From Melioribacteraceae bacterium (GTDB lineage: Bacteria; Bacteroidota; Ignavibacteria; Ignavibacteriales; Melioribacteraceae): a stretch of 64,000 nt of DNA. Below, piece after piece: positions 45,706 to 54,006 of the stretch (position 1 is the stretch's first letter; every line of letters starts with the position of its first letter). The stretch covers positions 1 through 64,000 of the forward strand of contig JAKIUC010000015.1 in NCBI GenBank assembly GCA_021647785.1, in the 5' to 3' direction. The position numbers and the translations under genes are program-made. Under the pieces are notes generated by a model. That model saw only the letters and a program-made list of their open reading frames with translations. It ran no database searches and was not told the origin of the DNA.

Positions 45706-47046
45706 ATGAGAATAATAATTGCTGGTGCTGGTGAAGTAGGATTCCATCTTGCAAAACAATTATCGAGCAAAGAACACGATATTACAATAATAGATTTAGA
45801 TGAAACACAGATTGAAAAATCGAGTTCAGCCAGTGATGTTATGTCTCTGCGTGGTTCTTCAACCTCTATTAAAGTTTTAAAAGAGGCAAGAATTGCTGAG
45901 ACTGATTTGGTGGTTGCTGTTACTTCTAACGAATCTGTTAATGTTACAACAGCTATTTTAGCGAGGAAACTTGGAGCAAAAAAAACTATTGCACGAGTTA
46001 GTAGTGCAGAGTATATTTCAGATGAAAACCGTGATATGATTAAATCTCTTGGGGTTGACTATCTTATCTATCCTGAAGAATTAGCTGCGAAAGAAATTGT
46101 AAAACTTATTGAACATTCAGCCGCTACAGATATTGTTGATATTGAACATGGGAAACTCTCTATAGTTGGAATTAAGATTGATGAAAATGTTCCCGTCTTA
46201 AATATGACCATGCGAGAAATTGCGGAACAATATGACATTTCATCTTTTAGGGTTGCAGCAATTCATAGAGGAACTGAAACCATAATCCCCAGTGGTGAGA
46301 ACAGATTTAAATTAAAGGATCATGTTTTTGTAATTACAACTCAAGATGGAATTGAGGATGTAATGGAAATAGTTGGGAAAAATGAAAAGAACATCCAGGA
46401 TTTAATGATTCTTGGTGGTGGTAAAATTGGAAGAAAAACAGCTAAACTTCTGGAAGATAAATTTAATGTAAAACTGATTGAATCTAATAGTGATAAAGCT
46501 ATTGAGTTAGCTGACTATCTTCGCAAAACATTAATTATTGAAGGTGATGGAAGAGATTTAGATTTACTTGCTCAAGAAGCTATTATTGATATGGATGCTT
46601 TTATTTCTGTTACTGAAGATGCAGAGACAAATATAATAACATCTTTAATGGCAAAACACCTTGGTGTTAAAAAAACAATTGCACAAGTTGATAACAGTGA
46701 CTACGTTCCTCTTACTCAAACAATTGGGCTTGATTCACTAATCAATAAAAAATTAATAGCTGCAAATGTTATTTCAAAATTTATAAAAAAATCAAATATT
46801 ATTTCAACACTTTCGCTGCCTGGGCTTGATGCAGAAGTTCACGAATATGTTGTTAAAGAGGGAACACCAATAACAAAAAAAATGGTTAAAGATTTGAACC
46901 TGCCAAAAAACATTGTGATAGGTGGGTTTATCAGAGAGAATAAAGGATACATAACTGTGGGAACAACTCAGTTTATAACAGATGATAAAGTAGTTGTCTT
47001 TTCACTTCCGGAAGTTGTAAACAAAGCCGATAGTTTTTTTAATTAG
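45706..47046 (+). CDS. trkA: Trk potassium uptake regulatory protein TrkA
   Basis: A 446-residue cytoplasmic subunit that gates the TrkH potassium channel by binding NAD(H)/nucleotides. Two RCK-N Rossmann domains are visible (GAGEVGFHLAKQL near 6-18 and GGGKIGRKTAKLL near 235), each followed by an RCK-C domain. The length is standard. Its stop is immediately followed by the trkH ATG, so the two are cotranslated. Confidence 0.95.
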   Translation: MRIIIAGAGEVGFHLAKQLSSKEHDITIIDLDETQIEKSSSASDVMSLRGSSTSIKVLKEARIAETDLVVAVTSNESVNVTTAILARKLGAKKTIARVSSAEYISDENRDMIKSLGVDYLIYPEELAAKEIVKLIEHSAATDIVDIEHGKLSIVGIKIDENVPVLNMTMREIAEQYDISSFRVAAIHRGTETIIPSGENRFKLKDHVFVITTQDGIEDVMEIVGKNEKNIQDLMILGGGKIGRKTAKLLEDKFNVKLIESNSDKAIELADYLRKTLIIEGDGRDLDLLAQEAIIDMDAFISVTEDAETNIITSLMAKHLGVKKTIAQVDNSDYVPLTQTIGLDSLINKKLIAANVISKFIKKSNIISTLSLPGLDAEVHEYVVKEGTPITKKMVKDLNLPKNIVIGGFIRENKGYITVGTTQFITDDKVVVFSLPEVVNKADSFFN

Positions 47047-48495
47047 ATGATAAATTTTAAAGTCATATTAAATTTTCTCGGCTTCTTGCTAATCCTAAAT
47101 GGAATTGCAATGATGTTTGGAATTCCTTTCTCATTATATCATGGCGATGATGATATTTTCACACTCCTATTCTCCGGGTTGGCTATCTCCACAATTGGAT
47201 TTATAACTTATTATTTTACAAAAGATAGCAACAAAGATATAAGAAAAAGAGAGGGTTACATTGTTGTTACTCTCGGTTGGTTAGTGATGTCACTATTTGG
47301 GTCTATCCCTTTTATTGTTCATGGTTCAATCCCTTCATTTACAGATGCATTTTTTGAAACGATGTCCGGATTTACAACAACTGGTGCTTCAATTCTAAAC
47401 GACATTGAGGCAATGCCTCACGGACTTTTATTTTGGCGCTCGTTCACACAGTGGCTTGGTGGTATGGGATTCATTGTTCTTTCTCTTGCAATACTTCCCA
47501 TTTTGGGAATTGGTGGTATGCAGCTATTTGTTGCTGAAGTACCAGGTCCCACTAAAGATAAAATTCATCCAAGAGTAAGAGAAACAGCTAAAAGACTTTG
47601 GGGAATTTATGTTCTGCTAACATTATTGGAAATACTGCTTTTATTGATTGGCGGAATGAATCTCTTTGATGCAGTTAACCACGCCCTTACAACAATGGCT
47701 ACCGGAGGCTTCTCTACCAAGCAAGATAGTATTGCTCACTTCACTTCCCCCTTTATTCAGTACGTAATTATTGTTTTTATGTTTCTTGCCGGAATGAATT
47801 TTTCACTACACTACTATTGGCTGCATAGAAACTTTAACCCTATCAAAAAAAATGAAGAGTTTAGATTTTATACATTTTTGATTGTTGCATTTTCGATTCT
47901 TATTACAGTTGGAATATTTTTACAAGGTAACATTGGAGTTGAAAAAGCTATTCGTGATTCATTATTCCAGGTTGTCTCTATAATTACAACCACTGGTTTT
48001 GTTACGGCGGATTACGAACTATGGGGTGTCTTCTTCCATACTATATTTTTCTTGATGCTCTTTATTGGTGGGTCTGCTGGCTCTACCGGTGGTGGAGTTA
48101 AAGTTGTACGCCATTTTTTATTAATTAAAAATAGTGCTTTAGAACTGAGGCGTTTAGTTCACCCGCGAGCTGTAATTCCTGTTAGATATAATAATAATAG
48201 TGTTAGTAAAGATATAATTTTTAACATAATGGCTTTTCTTTTATTCTACCTTGCAATTTTTGTTACAGGAACAATTGCTATGACCTTGGTTGGGCTTGAC
48301 TTTCTGACCGCAATGGGAAGTGTGGCTACATGCCTTGGCAATGTTGGACCTGCTATTGAAGGAGTTGGACCTACAGATAATTTTGCTCATATCCCGGATA
48401 TTGGCAAATGGATTTTATCTTTTCTGATGTTACTTGGCAGGTTAGAATTGTTTACTATTTTAATTATCTTTTCATCAGCATTTTGGAAAAAATAA
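47047..48495 (+). CDS. trkH: Trk potassium uptake protein TrkH
   Basis: A 482-residue inner-membrane K+ channel-like transporter with four M1-P-M2 repeats. Pore-loop segments are seen as GFTTTGASIL, TTMATGGFSTK, TTTGFVTADYE and CLGNVGPAIEG. SAGSTGGGVKVVR is the typical cytoplasmic gate loop. It begins at the base after the trkA stop. Confidence 0.95.
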   Translation: MINFKVILNFLGFLLILNGIAMMFGIPFSLYHGDDDIFTLLFSGLAISTIGFITYYFTKDSNKDIRKREGYIVVTLGWLVMSLFGSIPFIVHGSIPSFTDAFFETMSGFTTTGASILNDIEAMPHGLLFWRSFTQWLGGMGFIVLSLAILPILGIGGMQLFVAEVPGPTKDKIHPRVRETAKRLWGIYVLLTLLEILLLLIGGMNLFDAVNHALTTMATGGFSTKQDSIAHFTSPFIQYVIIVFMFLAGMNFSLHYYWLHRNFNPIKKNEEFRFYTFLIVAFSILITVGIFLQGNIGVEKAIRDSLFQVVSIITTTGFVTADYELWGVFFHTIFFLMLFIGGSAGSTGGGVKVVRHFLLIKNSALELRRLVHPRAVIPVRYNNNSVSKDIIFNIMAFLLFYLAIFVTGTIAMTLVGLDFLTAMGSVATCLGNVGPAIEGVGPTDNFAHIPDIGKWILSFLMLLGRLELFTILIIFSSAFWKK

Positions 48496-48514
48496 ATATA
48501 AAAACATAAAAATA

Positions 48515-48587
48515 GCCACTAAGTCTCAAAGGTACAAAGAAAGAAAAAAATATTTAAAATTCTTTTGTGTCTTAGTCTCTTTGTGGC
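48515..48587. repeat. long imperfect inverted repeat after trkH
   Basis: GCCACTAAGTCTCAAAGG at the left end pairs imperfectly with CTTAGTCTCTTTGTGGC at the right end. This type of GCCAC...GTGGC hairpin repeat, with AAAG/CTTT-rich arms, is common between genes in Bacteroidota-like genomes. It may also end the trk transcript. Confidence 0.65.
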
Positions 48588-48605
48588 AAGGAAAACGAAA
48601 CATAC

Positions 48606-49379
48606 ATGAAAAAATTGATTCAAATATTATTTATTCTTATTTCAATTATTACAATTACAAATGGGCAAACTATTTATGTTGCCGAGTCAGTTACTGAACA
48701 AAATGAACCGATAAATGCACACAACTACTGGGAGATTGAACCTTGGGGGAAATCTCTTTTTATAATACTCGATAGTGAAAACCAAGACATTGAAGGAAAT
48801 ATAGTATATCTATTTATTGATAAATATACTGATGGGAAATATCAACCTTATGACAGTAAATCAATAAACATCAAAGAAAAAAATAGAAGAATTAAATACG
48901 ATTATAAATTCACCGAAACTGGGAAATACAAATTATACTACATAAATGTATCTCAAGAAAAACTGGCTTCAACAGTTGTTACAATTTCTGAAAAGATAAG
49001 GAAACAAAATGCTACGGTGAAACGAAGCAACTATTACGATAATATTAAACTCATTTTTTGCGAAAAAGTTCTCGTCGGCGGTACCCCAATAGGGATAACC
49101 AAAAAAGCATCACTCCGAGAAAATGGTGGACAGATTTATGTAAAACTCACAAATTTCTCTCCACTAAAAACAGAAGTTATTTTAGTTGATTTTTGGAGAA
49201 AGGAATATCGATCATTTGAATACGATGAATATATGGAATCGAAAAAATTCAGAATAGACCCGGAATGGTCTGACACTTATTTTAAGTATAAATTTCCAAA
49301 AGCTGGTGAGTATAAAATTGTAATCTATAACCAGGAAGAAGTTTTAATTAAAACTGGTTATATAAATGTTCTAAATTAA
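48606..49379 (+). CDS. exported protein of unknown function, 257 aa
   Basis: Starts with the signal peptide MKKLIQILFILISIITITNG, followed by two beta-rich halves of about 115 residues. Each half ends in a similar strand pattern (GKYKLYYINVSQEKLASTVV and GEYKIVIYNQEEVLIKTGYI), so it looks like two immunoglobulin-like domains. No catalytic motif or membrane anchor is visible. It is 11 bp upstream of rfbA and may be cotranscribed, but a link to rhamnose synthesis is not evident. Confidence 0.75.
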   Translation: MKKLIQILFILISIITITNGQTIYVAESVTEQNEPINAHNYWEIEPWGKSLFIILDSENQDIEGNIVYLFIDKYTDGKYQPYDSKSINIKEKNRRIKYDYKFTETGKYKLYYINVSQEKLASTVVTISEKIRKQNATVKRSNYYDNIKLIFCEKVLVGGTPIGITKKASLRENGGQIYVKLTNFSPLKTEVILVDFWRKEYRSFEYDEYMESKKFRIDPEWSDTYFKYKFPKAGEYKIVIYNQEEVLIKTGYINVLN

Positions 49380-49389
49380 GGAAAGAAAT

Positions 49390-50253
49390 ATGAAAGGAAT
49401 TATTTTAGCTGGTGGTGCTGGCTCACGCCTATACCCAATAACAAAAGTCTATAGCAAGCAATTAGCAGTAATTTATGATAAACCATTAATCTACTATCCA
49501 CTCTCACTACTTATGCTTGGCGGAATTAGAGAGGTACTAATTATTTCAACCGTAGAGACAATTCCACTCTACAAATTGTTGTTTGGAAACGGCTCGCAAA
49601 TTGGGATGAAGATTGAGTACGCTGTACAAGATGCACCAAATGGAATTGCAGAAGCCTTTACAATTGGTGCCGATTTTATTGGTGATGATTCAGTCTCACT
49701 CGTACTTGGCGATAATATTTTTTACGGTAAGTTAAATTTTTTATATAATGCTTACGATAATTTTAAAAGCGGCGGAACCGTTTTTGCCTATAGGGTTACT
49801 GACCCTGAGCGATATGGCGTTGTAGAATTTGATGAAAACAACAAAGTACTATCGTTAGAGGAAAAACCAAAAAATCCCAAATCTAATTTTGCAGTTCCCG
49901 GAATTTACATTTTTGATAATAGTGTAGTTGAGATTGCGAAGAACCTTAAACCATCTGCCCGTGGTGAGCTTGAAATAACGGATGTAAATAATATTTATTT
50001 GCAGAATAAAAATTTAACTGTTCAGCTTATTGGGCGTGGTGTAGCTTGGTTAGATACTGGAACCCCAGCTTCACTTTTGCAGGCATCTAATTTCTTTGGA
50101 GTAATTGAAGAACGTCAAGGATTAAAAGTTGCATGTATTGAAGAGATAGCTTTTAAAAAGAACTTCATTAATAAAGATGAATTGAATTCTCTAATTTCCG
50201 AAATGCCAAATAGTTTTTATCGCGATTATTTAATTAGGATGGTTGGTGAATAG
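49390..50253 (+). CDS. rfbA: glucose-1-phosphate thymidylyltransferase
   Basis: First step of dTDP-L-rhamnose synthesis: glucose-1-phosphate plus dTTP gives dTDP-glucose. MKGIILAGGAGSRLYPITK is the nucleotide-binding signature; KQLAVIYDKPLIYYPLS, LGDNIFYG and GVVEFDENNKVLSLEEKPK are family blocks. The length of 287 is standard. The last 305 bp recur at 51057-51361 beyond a toxin-antitoxin module. rfbD and rfbC lie nearby, but on the opposite strand and not in an operon with it; rfbB is not in the window. Confidence 0.95.
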   Translation: MKGIILAGGAGSRLYPITKVYSKQLAVIYDKPLIYYPLSLLMLGGIREVLIISTVETIPLYKLLFGNGSQIGMKIEYAVQDAPNGIAEAFTIGADFIGDDSVSLVLGDNIFYGKLNFLYNAYDNFKSGGTVFAYRVTDPERYGVVEFDENNKVLSLEEKPKNPKSNFAVPGIYIFDNSVVEIAKNLKPSARGELEITDVNNIYLQNKNLTVQLIGRGVAWLDTGTPASLLQASNFFGVIEERQGLKVACIEEIAFKKNFINKDELNSLISEMPNSFYRDYLIRMVGE

Positions 50254-50433
50254 CTAACTACTAAAATTTTTATAGTAGGATTATTTTTAATTCTAAAATA
50301 GGGAGAATATTTTTAGCAAAAAAAATCAATTGCTAGTATGCACACTATACTTTACTTTGTGAATTCATTATTGGATTTTACAACTATTATTTTTACATTT
50401 AATCACATCAAAATGAATTAAAAGAGATTTATT

Positions 50434-50634
50434 ATGTTATCCAAACCATTGAGCAATATTCAAGAAGAACTATTAAAACTATACTCCGTAAATCTTTCAC
50501 ATGAAGAACTAAAGGAGCTTAAAACTGTCTTAGGTGAATATTTTGCCAAAAAAGCTACAAAAGAGGCTGATAAAATTTGGGATACCCAAAAGTATTCGAA
50601 TGCGAAAATGGATACTTGGCTAAATGATGGATAG
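50434..50634 (+). CDS. probable antitoxin of the PIN module
   Basis: A 66-residue acidic/basic helical protein directly upstream of a PIN-domain toxin gene, which it overlaps by 11 bp. No DNA-binding motif can be named with certainty. The C-terminus (KIWDTQKYSNAKMDTWLNDG) looks like the toxin-binding tail of antitoxins paired with PIN toxins of the COG1569 type. The function is inferred from size, order and overlap. Confidence 0.75.
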   Translation: MLSKPLSNIQEELLKLYSVNLSHEELKELKTVLGEYFAKKATKEADKIWDTQKYSNAKMDTWLNDG

Positions 50635-51058
50635 GTTAAAAGTTGTGCTTGACACAAATGTTTTTCTTGTGTCAATTTCTTCTAAATCAAAACATCATTG
50701 GATATATGAAAAACTGCTATCTGGTGAATATGATATATTCATAACTACAGAAATACTTATGGAATATGAGGAGATAATTTCACAAAAATTCAATTCTTCT
50801 GTTGCTAAGAATATAGTAAAAGCACTCCTTATTCTTCCAAATGTTTTCAAAACTTCAATTTATTATAGTTGGAATCTCATAGAGAAAGATGTTGATGACA
50901 ATAAATTTGTGGATTGTGCAATTAATTCAAATTCTCATCTATTAGTTACAAACGACAAGCATTTTCAAGTGTTAAAAGATATAGATTTTCCAAAAATCAA
51001 AGTCGCGAACATCGATGAATTTGCGAAAGAGCTTGATGCTGTACAATCGCACACATAA
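50624..51058 (+). CDS. PIN-domain toxin (putative RNase, COG1569 type)
   Basis: A 144-residue PIN-fold ribonuclease. The four acidic residues of the active site are present in LDTNVFLV, EILMEYEE, DDNKFVDCAI and VTNDKHF. Such proteins cleave RNA when not held by their antitoxin. The gene overlaps the antitoxin and ends inside the duplicated copy of the rfbA 3' end, sharing its last bases with it. The module therefore appears to have been inserted at the rfbA end together with a duplication. Confidence 0.87.
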   Translation: MMDRLKVVLDTNVFLVSISSKSKHHWIYEKLLSGEYDIFITTEILMEYEEIISQKFNSSVAKNIVKALLILPNVFKTSIYYSWNLIEKDVDDNKFVDCAINSNSHLLVTNDKHFQVLKDIDFPKIKVANIDEFAKELDAVQSHT

Positions 51059-51361
51059 CCATCTGCCCGTGGCGAACTTGAAATTACAGATGTAAATAAT
51101 ATTTATTTGCAGAATAAAAATTTAACTGTTCAGCTTATTGGGCGTGGTGTAGCTTGGTTAGATACTGAAACCCCAGCCTCACTTTTGCAGGCATCTAATT
51201 TTTTTGGAGTAATTGAAGAACGTCAAGGATTAAAAGTTGCATGTATTGAAGAGATAGCTTTTAAAAAGAACTTCATTAATAAAGATGAATTGCATTCTCG
51301 AATTTCCGAAATGCCAAATAGTTTTTATCGCGATTATTTAATTAGGATGGTTGCTGAGTAA
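51057..51361 (+). pseudogene. duplicate 3' end of rfbA (fragment)
   Basis: 305 bp that match rfbA 49949-50253 at a constant offset of 1108 bp, with no insertion or deletion and roughly a dozen substitutions. It encodes only the last 100 or so residues of RfbA and has no start of its own, so it is not an independent enzyme. With rfbA it brackets the PIN toxin-antitoxin module. Confidence 0.9.
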
Positions 51362-51743
51362 AAAAGAACCTCAGTGCTATTTAAAAACATACATCTAAAA
51401 TTAGTGGAAATAATTACTCTCTAAATGATTTTTTTACCGAAATAGTAAAATTAAATATCTATTACTTTATAGAATCTCTTTAACCCAAATGTAGAAGCAG
51501 ATACTCTTTTTGTTTTGATATTAGCAGAAAATATATCAATCAATGCTTACATAATTTTAAATTTGTAGAATAAAACAACCACCAATAATCATGGCACATA
51601 TATTGTTTGTTCTTTCAAAGCAATTATAATGATTAGAACCTATCAATGGGGTTTGTGATAAATAGCACATGCATATGTTTTTACATTGTTTTTTACTTAA
51701 TGTAGTTGTACATTAATAGTCAATAATTAAAATAATAGGGTAT
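51362..51743. other. AT-rich intergenic region with possible sigma-54 box
   Basis: 382 bp, very AT-rich, without a convincing gene. At 51592-51606 the plus strand reads TGGCAC-ATATA-TTGT, a minus-24/minus-12-like sequence (minus-12 C replaced by T) about 140 bp upstream of the small membrane protein gene. No activator site pair was recognised near it. Confidence 0.4.
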
Positions 51744-51947
51744 ATGAGAACCTCAAACTTTGAAAAATTTAGTAGTTTATTACACACAGATTGGCATCCT
51801 GAAAAAGGAGATTTTATAAAAGAAAATTCGCTTAGGGATAGTGCACAATTTAATCAGAGAATTAGAAAGCACACTATTTTAGCTATCTCTCTAACTGCTT
51901 TTATTGCCGTTGTTTTTGTTGCTGCAATAATTTTCGTTTCTTTATAA
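51744..51947 (+). CDS. small single-pass membrane protein, 67 aa
   Basis: Charged N-terminal part (about 45 residues with KFSSLLHTDWHPEKGDF) and one C-terminal membrane helix (ILAISLTAFIAVVFVAAIIF). The composition is clearly protein-like and unlike the surrounding AT-rich DNA. It overlaps the convergent HAD gene by 6 bp. No known family recognised; the orientation suggests a cytoplasmic domain on a tail anchor. Confidence 0.65.
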   Translation: MRTSNFEKFSSLLHTDWHPEKGDFIKENSLRDSAQFNQRIRKHTILAISLTAFIAVVFVAAIIFVSL

Positions 51948-52736
51948 AATATCTTTTATTGATTCAATATTATAAGTAGGTTGGGCAACCGCTCTATTAA
52001 AATCATTTACAATTCCACTTCTAACAAGGGCAGTATCTACACCCATTTTGTTACCCATTAGAATATCCGTTTCCAATCTATCGCCAAGTAGAAGGTAACA
52101 AGATTTTTTATACTGCATCTTTTTTTTAATAACTTCTATCATTGTTCGAGATGGCTTTCCAAAGTGTTTTTTAAGTCTCTTTCCAGTCCTCTTTTCTAAA
52201 TCAGAAATAATTAATCCTGCATCATTAATCTCACCTTCAATTATCGGACATGTGCTATCTATATTTGCGGCAAAAAACTCTGCTCCATTTAATAATGCTT
52301 TTGCTGCAATTTCAAATTTCTTTTCAGTATAATTTCTATCAAGAGTAATAATAATCAGTTCAATTTCTTCCGGGTTATCAGAAAACTCTAATTCAGAGTT
52401 TTGTCCGTAGGACTCTGCGAGAAGTTTTTCAATAAACTTTGTTTCAGCAATTGCAAAAAATTTCTTTCCCATTCTTTCAGCTGTTAAATAATTTACAATA
52501 TTATCTGTAGCTGTTAAAATAGAATTTGATGAAATTTCAACTCCATTTGATATTAAAAAATTGGCATAATCTTTCCGATATTGGGTGGTTTTATTTGTTA
52601 CAAAAAGTAGATGTTTGTTCTGCTTAATTAAAAAATTTAACGTCTCAACTGCACCTTCAATTATTTCTTCTTCAATATAAATAGTACCATCCATATCAAA
52701 AATGAATCCATCATATTTTTCCCACAATCTATTCAC
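51942..52736 (-). CDS. HAD-IIA hydrolase (NagD-like phosphatase)
   Basis: A 264-residue HAD phosphatase. Motif I is FDMDGTIY (Asp14, Asp16), motif II Thr is in FVTNKTT, a capping domain fills the middle, Lys is in HFGKPSR, and motif IV is GDRLETDILMGNKMG. Substrates of this branch include p-nitrophenyl-phosphate-like sugars, nucleotides and phosphoglycolate. Residues near 105-112 (AESYGQNSE) coincide with a genomic palindromic repeat (52404-52420), suggesting a small in-frame insertion. It overlaps rfbD by 8 bp and is probably cotranslated. Confidence 0.88.
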   Translation of the reverse strand: MNRLWEKYDGFIFDMDGTIYIEEEIIEGAVETLNFLIKQNKHLLFVTNKTTQYRKDYANFLISNGVEISSNSILTATDNIVNYLTAERMGKKFFAIAETKFIEKLLAESYGQNSELEFSDNPEEIELIIITLDRNYTEKKFEIAAKALLNGAEFFAANIDSTCPIIEGEINDAGLIISDLEKRTGKRLKKHFGKPSRTMIEVIKKKMQYKKSCYLLLGDRLETDILMGNKMGVDTALVRSGIVNDFNRAVAQPTYNIESIKDIL

Positions 52737-53652
52737 CCTTTAAGAGACTCCGCTTCATAAGGAACAATGTTTTTTCAATAGAGAGCGGATGGTAGTTTAA
52801 CTCTGTTTCTGCTTTAAGATTTATTAGCCCAGAATTTAATGGGCGTGGTGCTGGTTGGTTTAATTCTGATGTAAAAATTGGAGTGATTAATGATTTGTCG
52901 AGTTCAAAGTAATCTGCAATTTTATTTGTAAAATCGAACCGAGAGAGTAACTCGGCTCCTCCAATATTATAAACGCCTTCTTTATCAAATTCAATAATTT
53001 TAGAAATTGCTGATGATAAATCATCAATATATGTTGGGTTATTAATCTGATCCTTTACAATTCTAATATTTTTATTTTCTGATAAAGAATCAAACACCCA
53101 TTTCACAAAATCTGGTCTGCCAAATTGTGTAGTGCCATACAAAACATTTGTTCTAATAATTGTATGTTTAATTCTTCCTGCTGCAATTGCATTTTCACCC
53201 GCAAGTTTCTCACGTCCATAATAACTAATGGGGTTTGGTATTTCATTCTCTGAATAAGGACCATTGCTACCGTCAAAAATATAATCGGATGAAATATGAA
53301 TTAGATGAGCATCACAAGTTCTTCCATATTTTATAATGTTTTCAACACCCGTTACATTTATTGACCACGAAAGTTCTTTCTCACTTTCGCAGCCATCCAC
53401 ATTTGTAAATGCAGCACTATTAATAATTACATCCGGATAAAAATCTTTCATTAATTTTTTAACTTCTTTTGAAGAAGATATATCTACCTTTGTGTAAAGT
53501 AAATCATCATAAAAAGATTTATCCTCGAAGGAGGCACACATTAATTCCACACCTTTACGAAACATAAAGTGTGTTGTTAAACTTTGCCCCAACATTCCAT
53601 TAGAACCAATTATTAATATTCGCTTTTTAATTATATTTTTTTGCAATGTCAT
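52729..53652 (-). CDS. rfbD: dTDP-4-dehydrorhamnose reductase
   Basis: Last step to dTDP-L-rhamnose. A 307-residue extended SDR with cofactor motif IGSNGMLGQSL, the YGREKLAGE block with Tyr-x-x-x-Lys, and DYIFDGSNGPYSE, typical of RmlD. A slightly remote N-terminus (two basic residues runs) is ordinary. The HAD gene starts inside its 3' end. Confidence 0.9.
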   Translation of the reverse strand: MTLQKNIIKKRILIIGSNGMLGQSLTTHFMFRKGVELMCASFEDKSFYDDLLYTKVDISSSKEVKKLMKDFYPDVIINSAAFTNVDGCESEKELSWSINVTGVENIIKYGRTCDAHLIHISSDYIFDGSNGPYSENEIPNPISYYGREKLAGENAIAAGRIKHTIIRTNVLYGTTQFGRPDFVKWVFDSLSENKNIRIVKDQINNPTYIDDLSSAISKIIEFDKEGVYNIGGAELLSRFDFTNKIADYFELDKSLITPIFTSELNQPAPRPLNSGLINLKAETELNYHPLSIEKTLFLMKRSLLKGE

Positions 53653-53800
53653 TTTTCAAATTCTTAAAATTGTTATACTAATTTTCCGTAATTACAAAAA
53701 TATGTTTTTATACTTTTAATAGCTAAATTTGGTACTATAAATTATCTTTAACAAGTGATGTAAACCTTCAATAGGATTATTATAAAAAAAATGAATGTTC

Positions 53801-53872
53801 CTCCGAAGCTCCGTAGGAATCCTCTGTAAGAGTCTCACAGACCTTTGGGAGAGTCTCACAGACATCCGACAA
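53801..53872. repeat. cluster of palindromic repeats upstream of bshA
   Basis: The 354-bp gap before bshA (53653-54006) holds no gene. It contains CTCCGTAGGAATC (53809-53821), the exact inverse of the 59.6-kb repeat, CTGTAAGAGTCTCACAG (53824-53840), and a second partial copy near 53851-53866. The minus-strand short ORF in this area merely translates the repeats. Confidence 0.72.
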
Positions 53873-54006
53873 AAACAAAAGAAAATATCGAATACTGAAT
53901 GCTGAACATTGAATCACGAAGGAAAAACACTTCGTTATTCGATATTCATTGTTCGGTGTTCTAAATTCAAAATTATTCCGCAAAGAGATGCGGAACAGGT
54001 AAACAT

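Noticed and set aside
48515-48587. A small RNA gene after trkH
   Set aside because: The long imperfect hairpin fits a common GCCAC...GTGGC intergenic repeat; no promoter or T-tail of its own is visible.
51107-51361. An independent 84-residue gene after the PIN toxin
   Set aside because: It is the duplicated C-terminal part of RfbA at a constant 1108-bp offset, without nucleotide-binding domain or own start signal.
53780-53983. A 67-residue minus-strand ORF before bshA
   Set aside because: The frame only translates the palindromic repeats of this gap (peptides such as ETLPKVCETL) and lacks a ribosome site.
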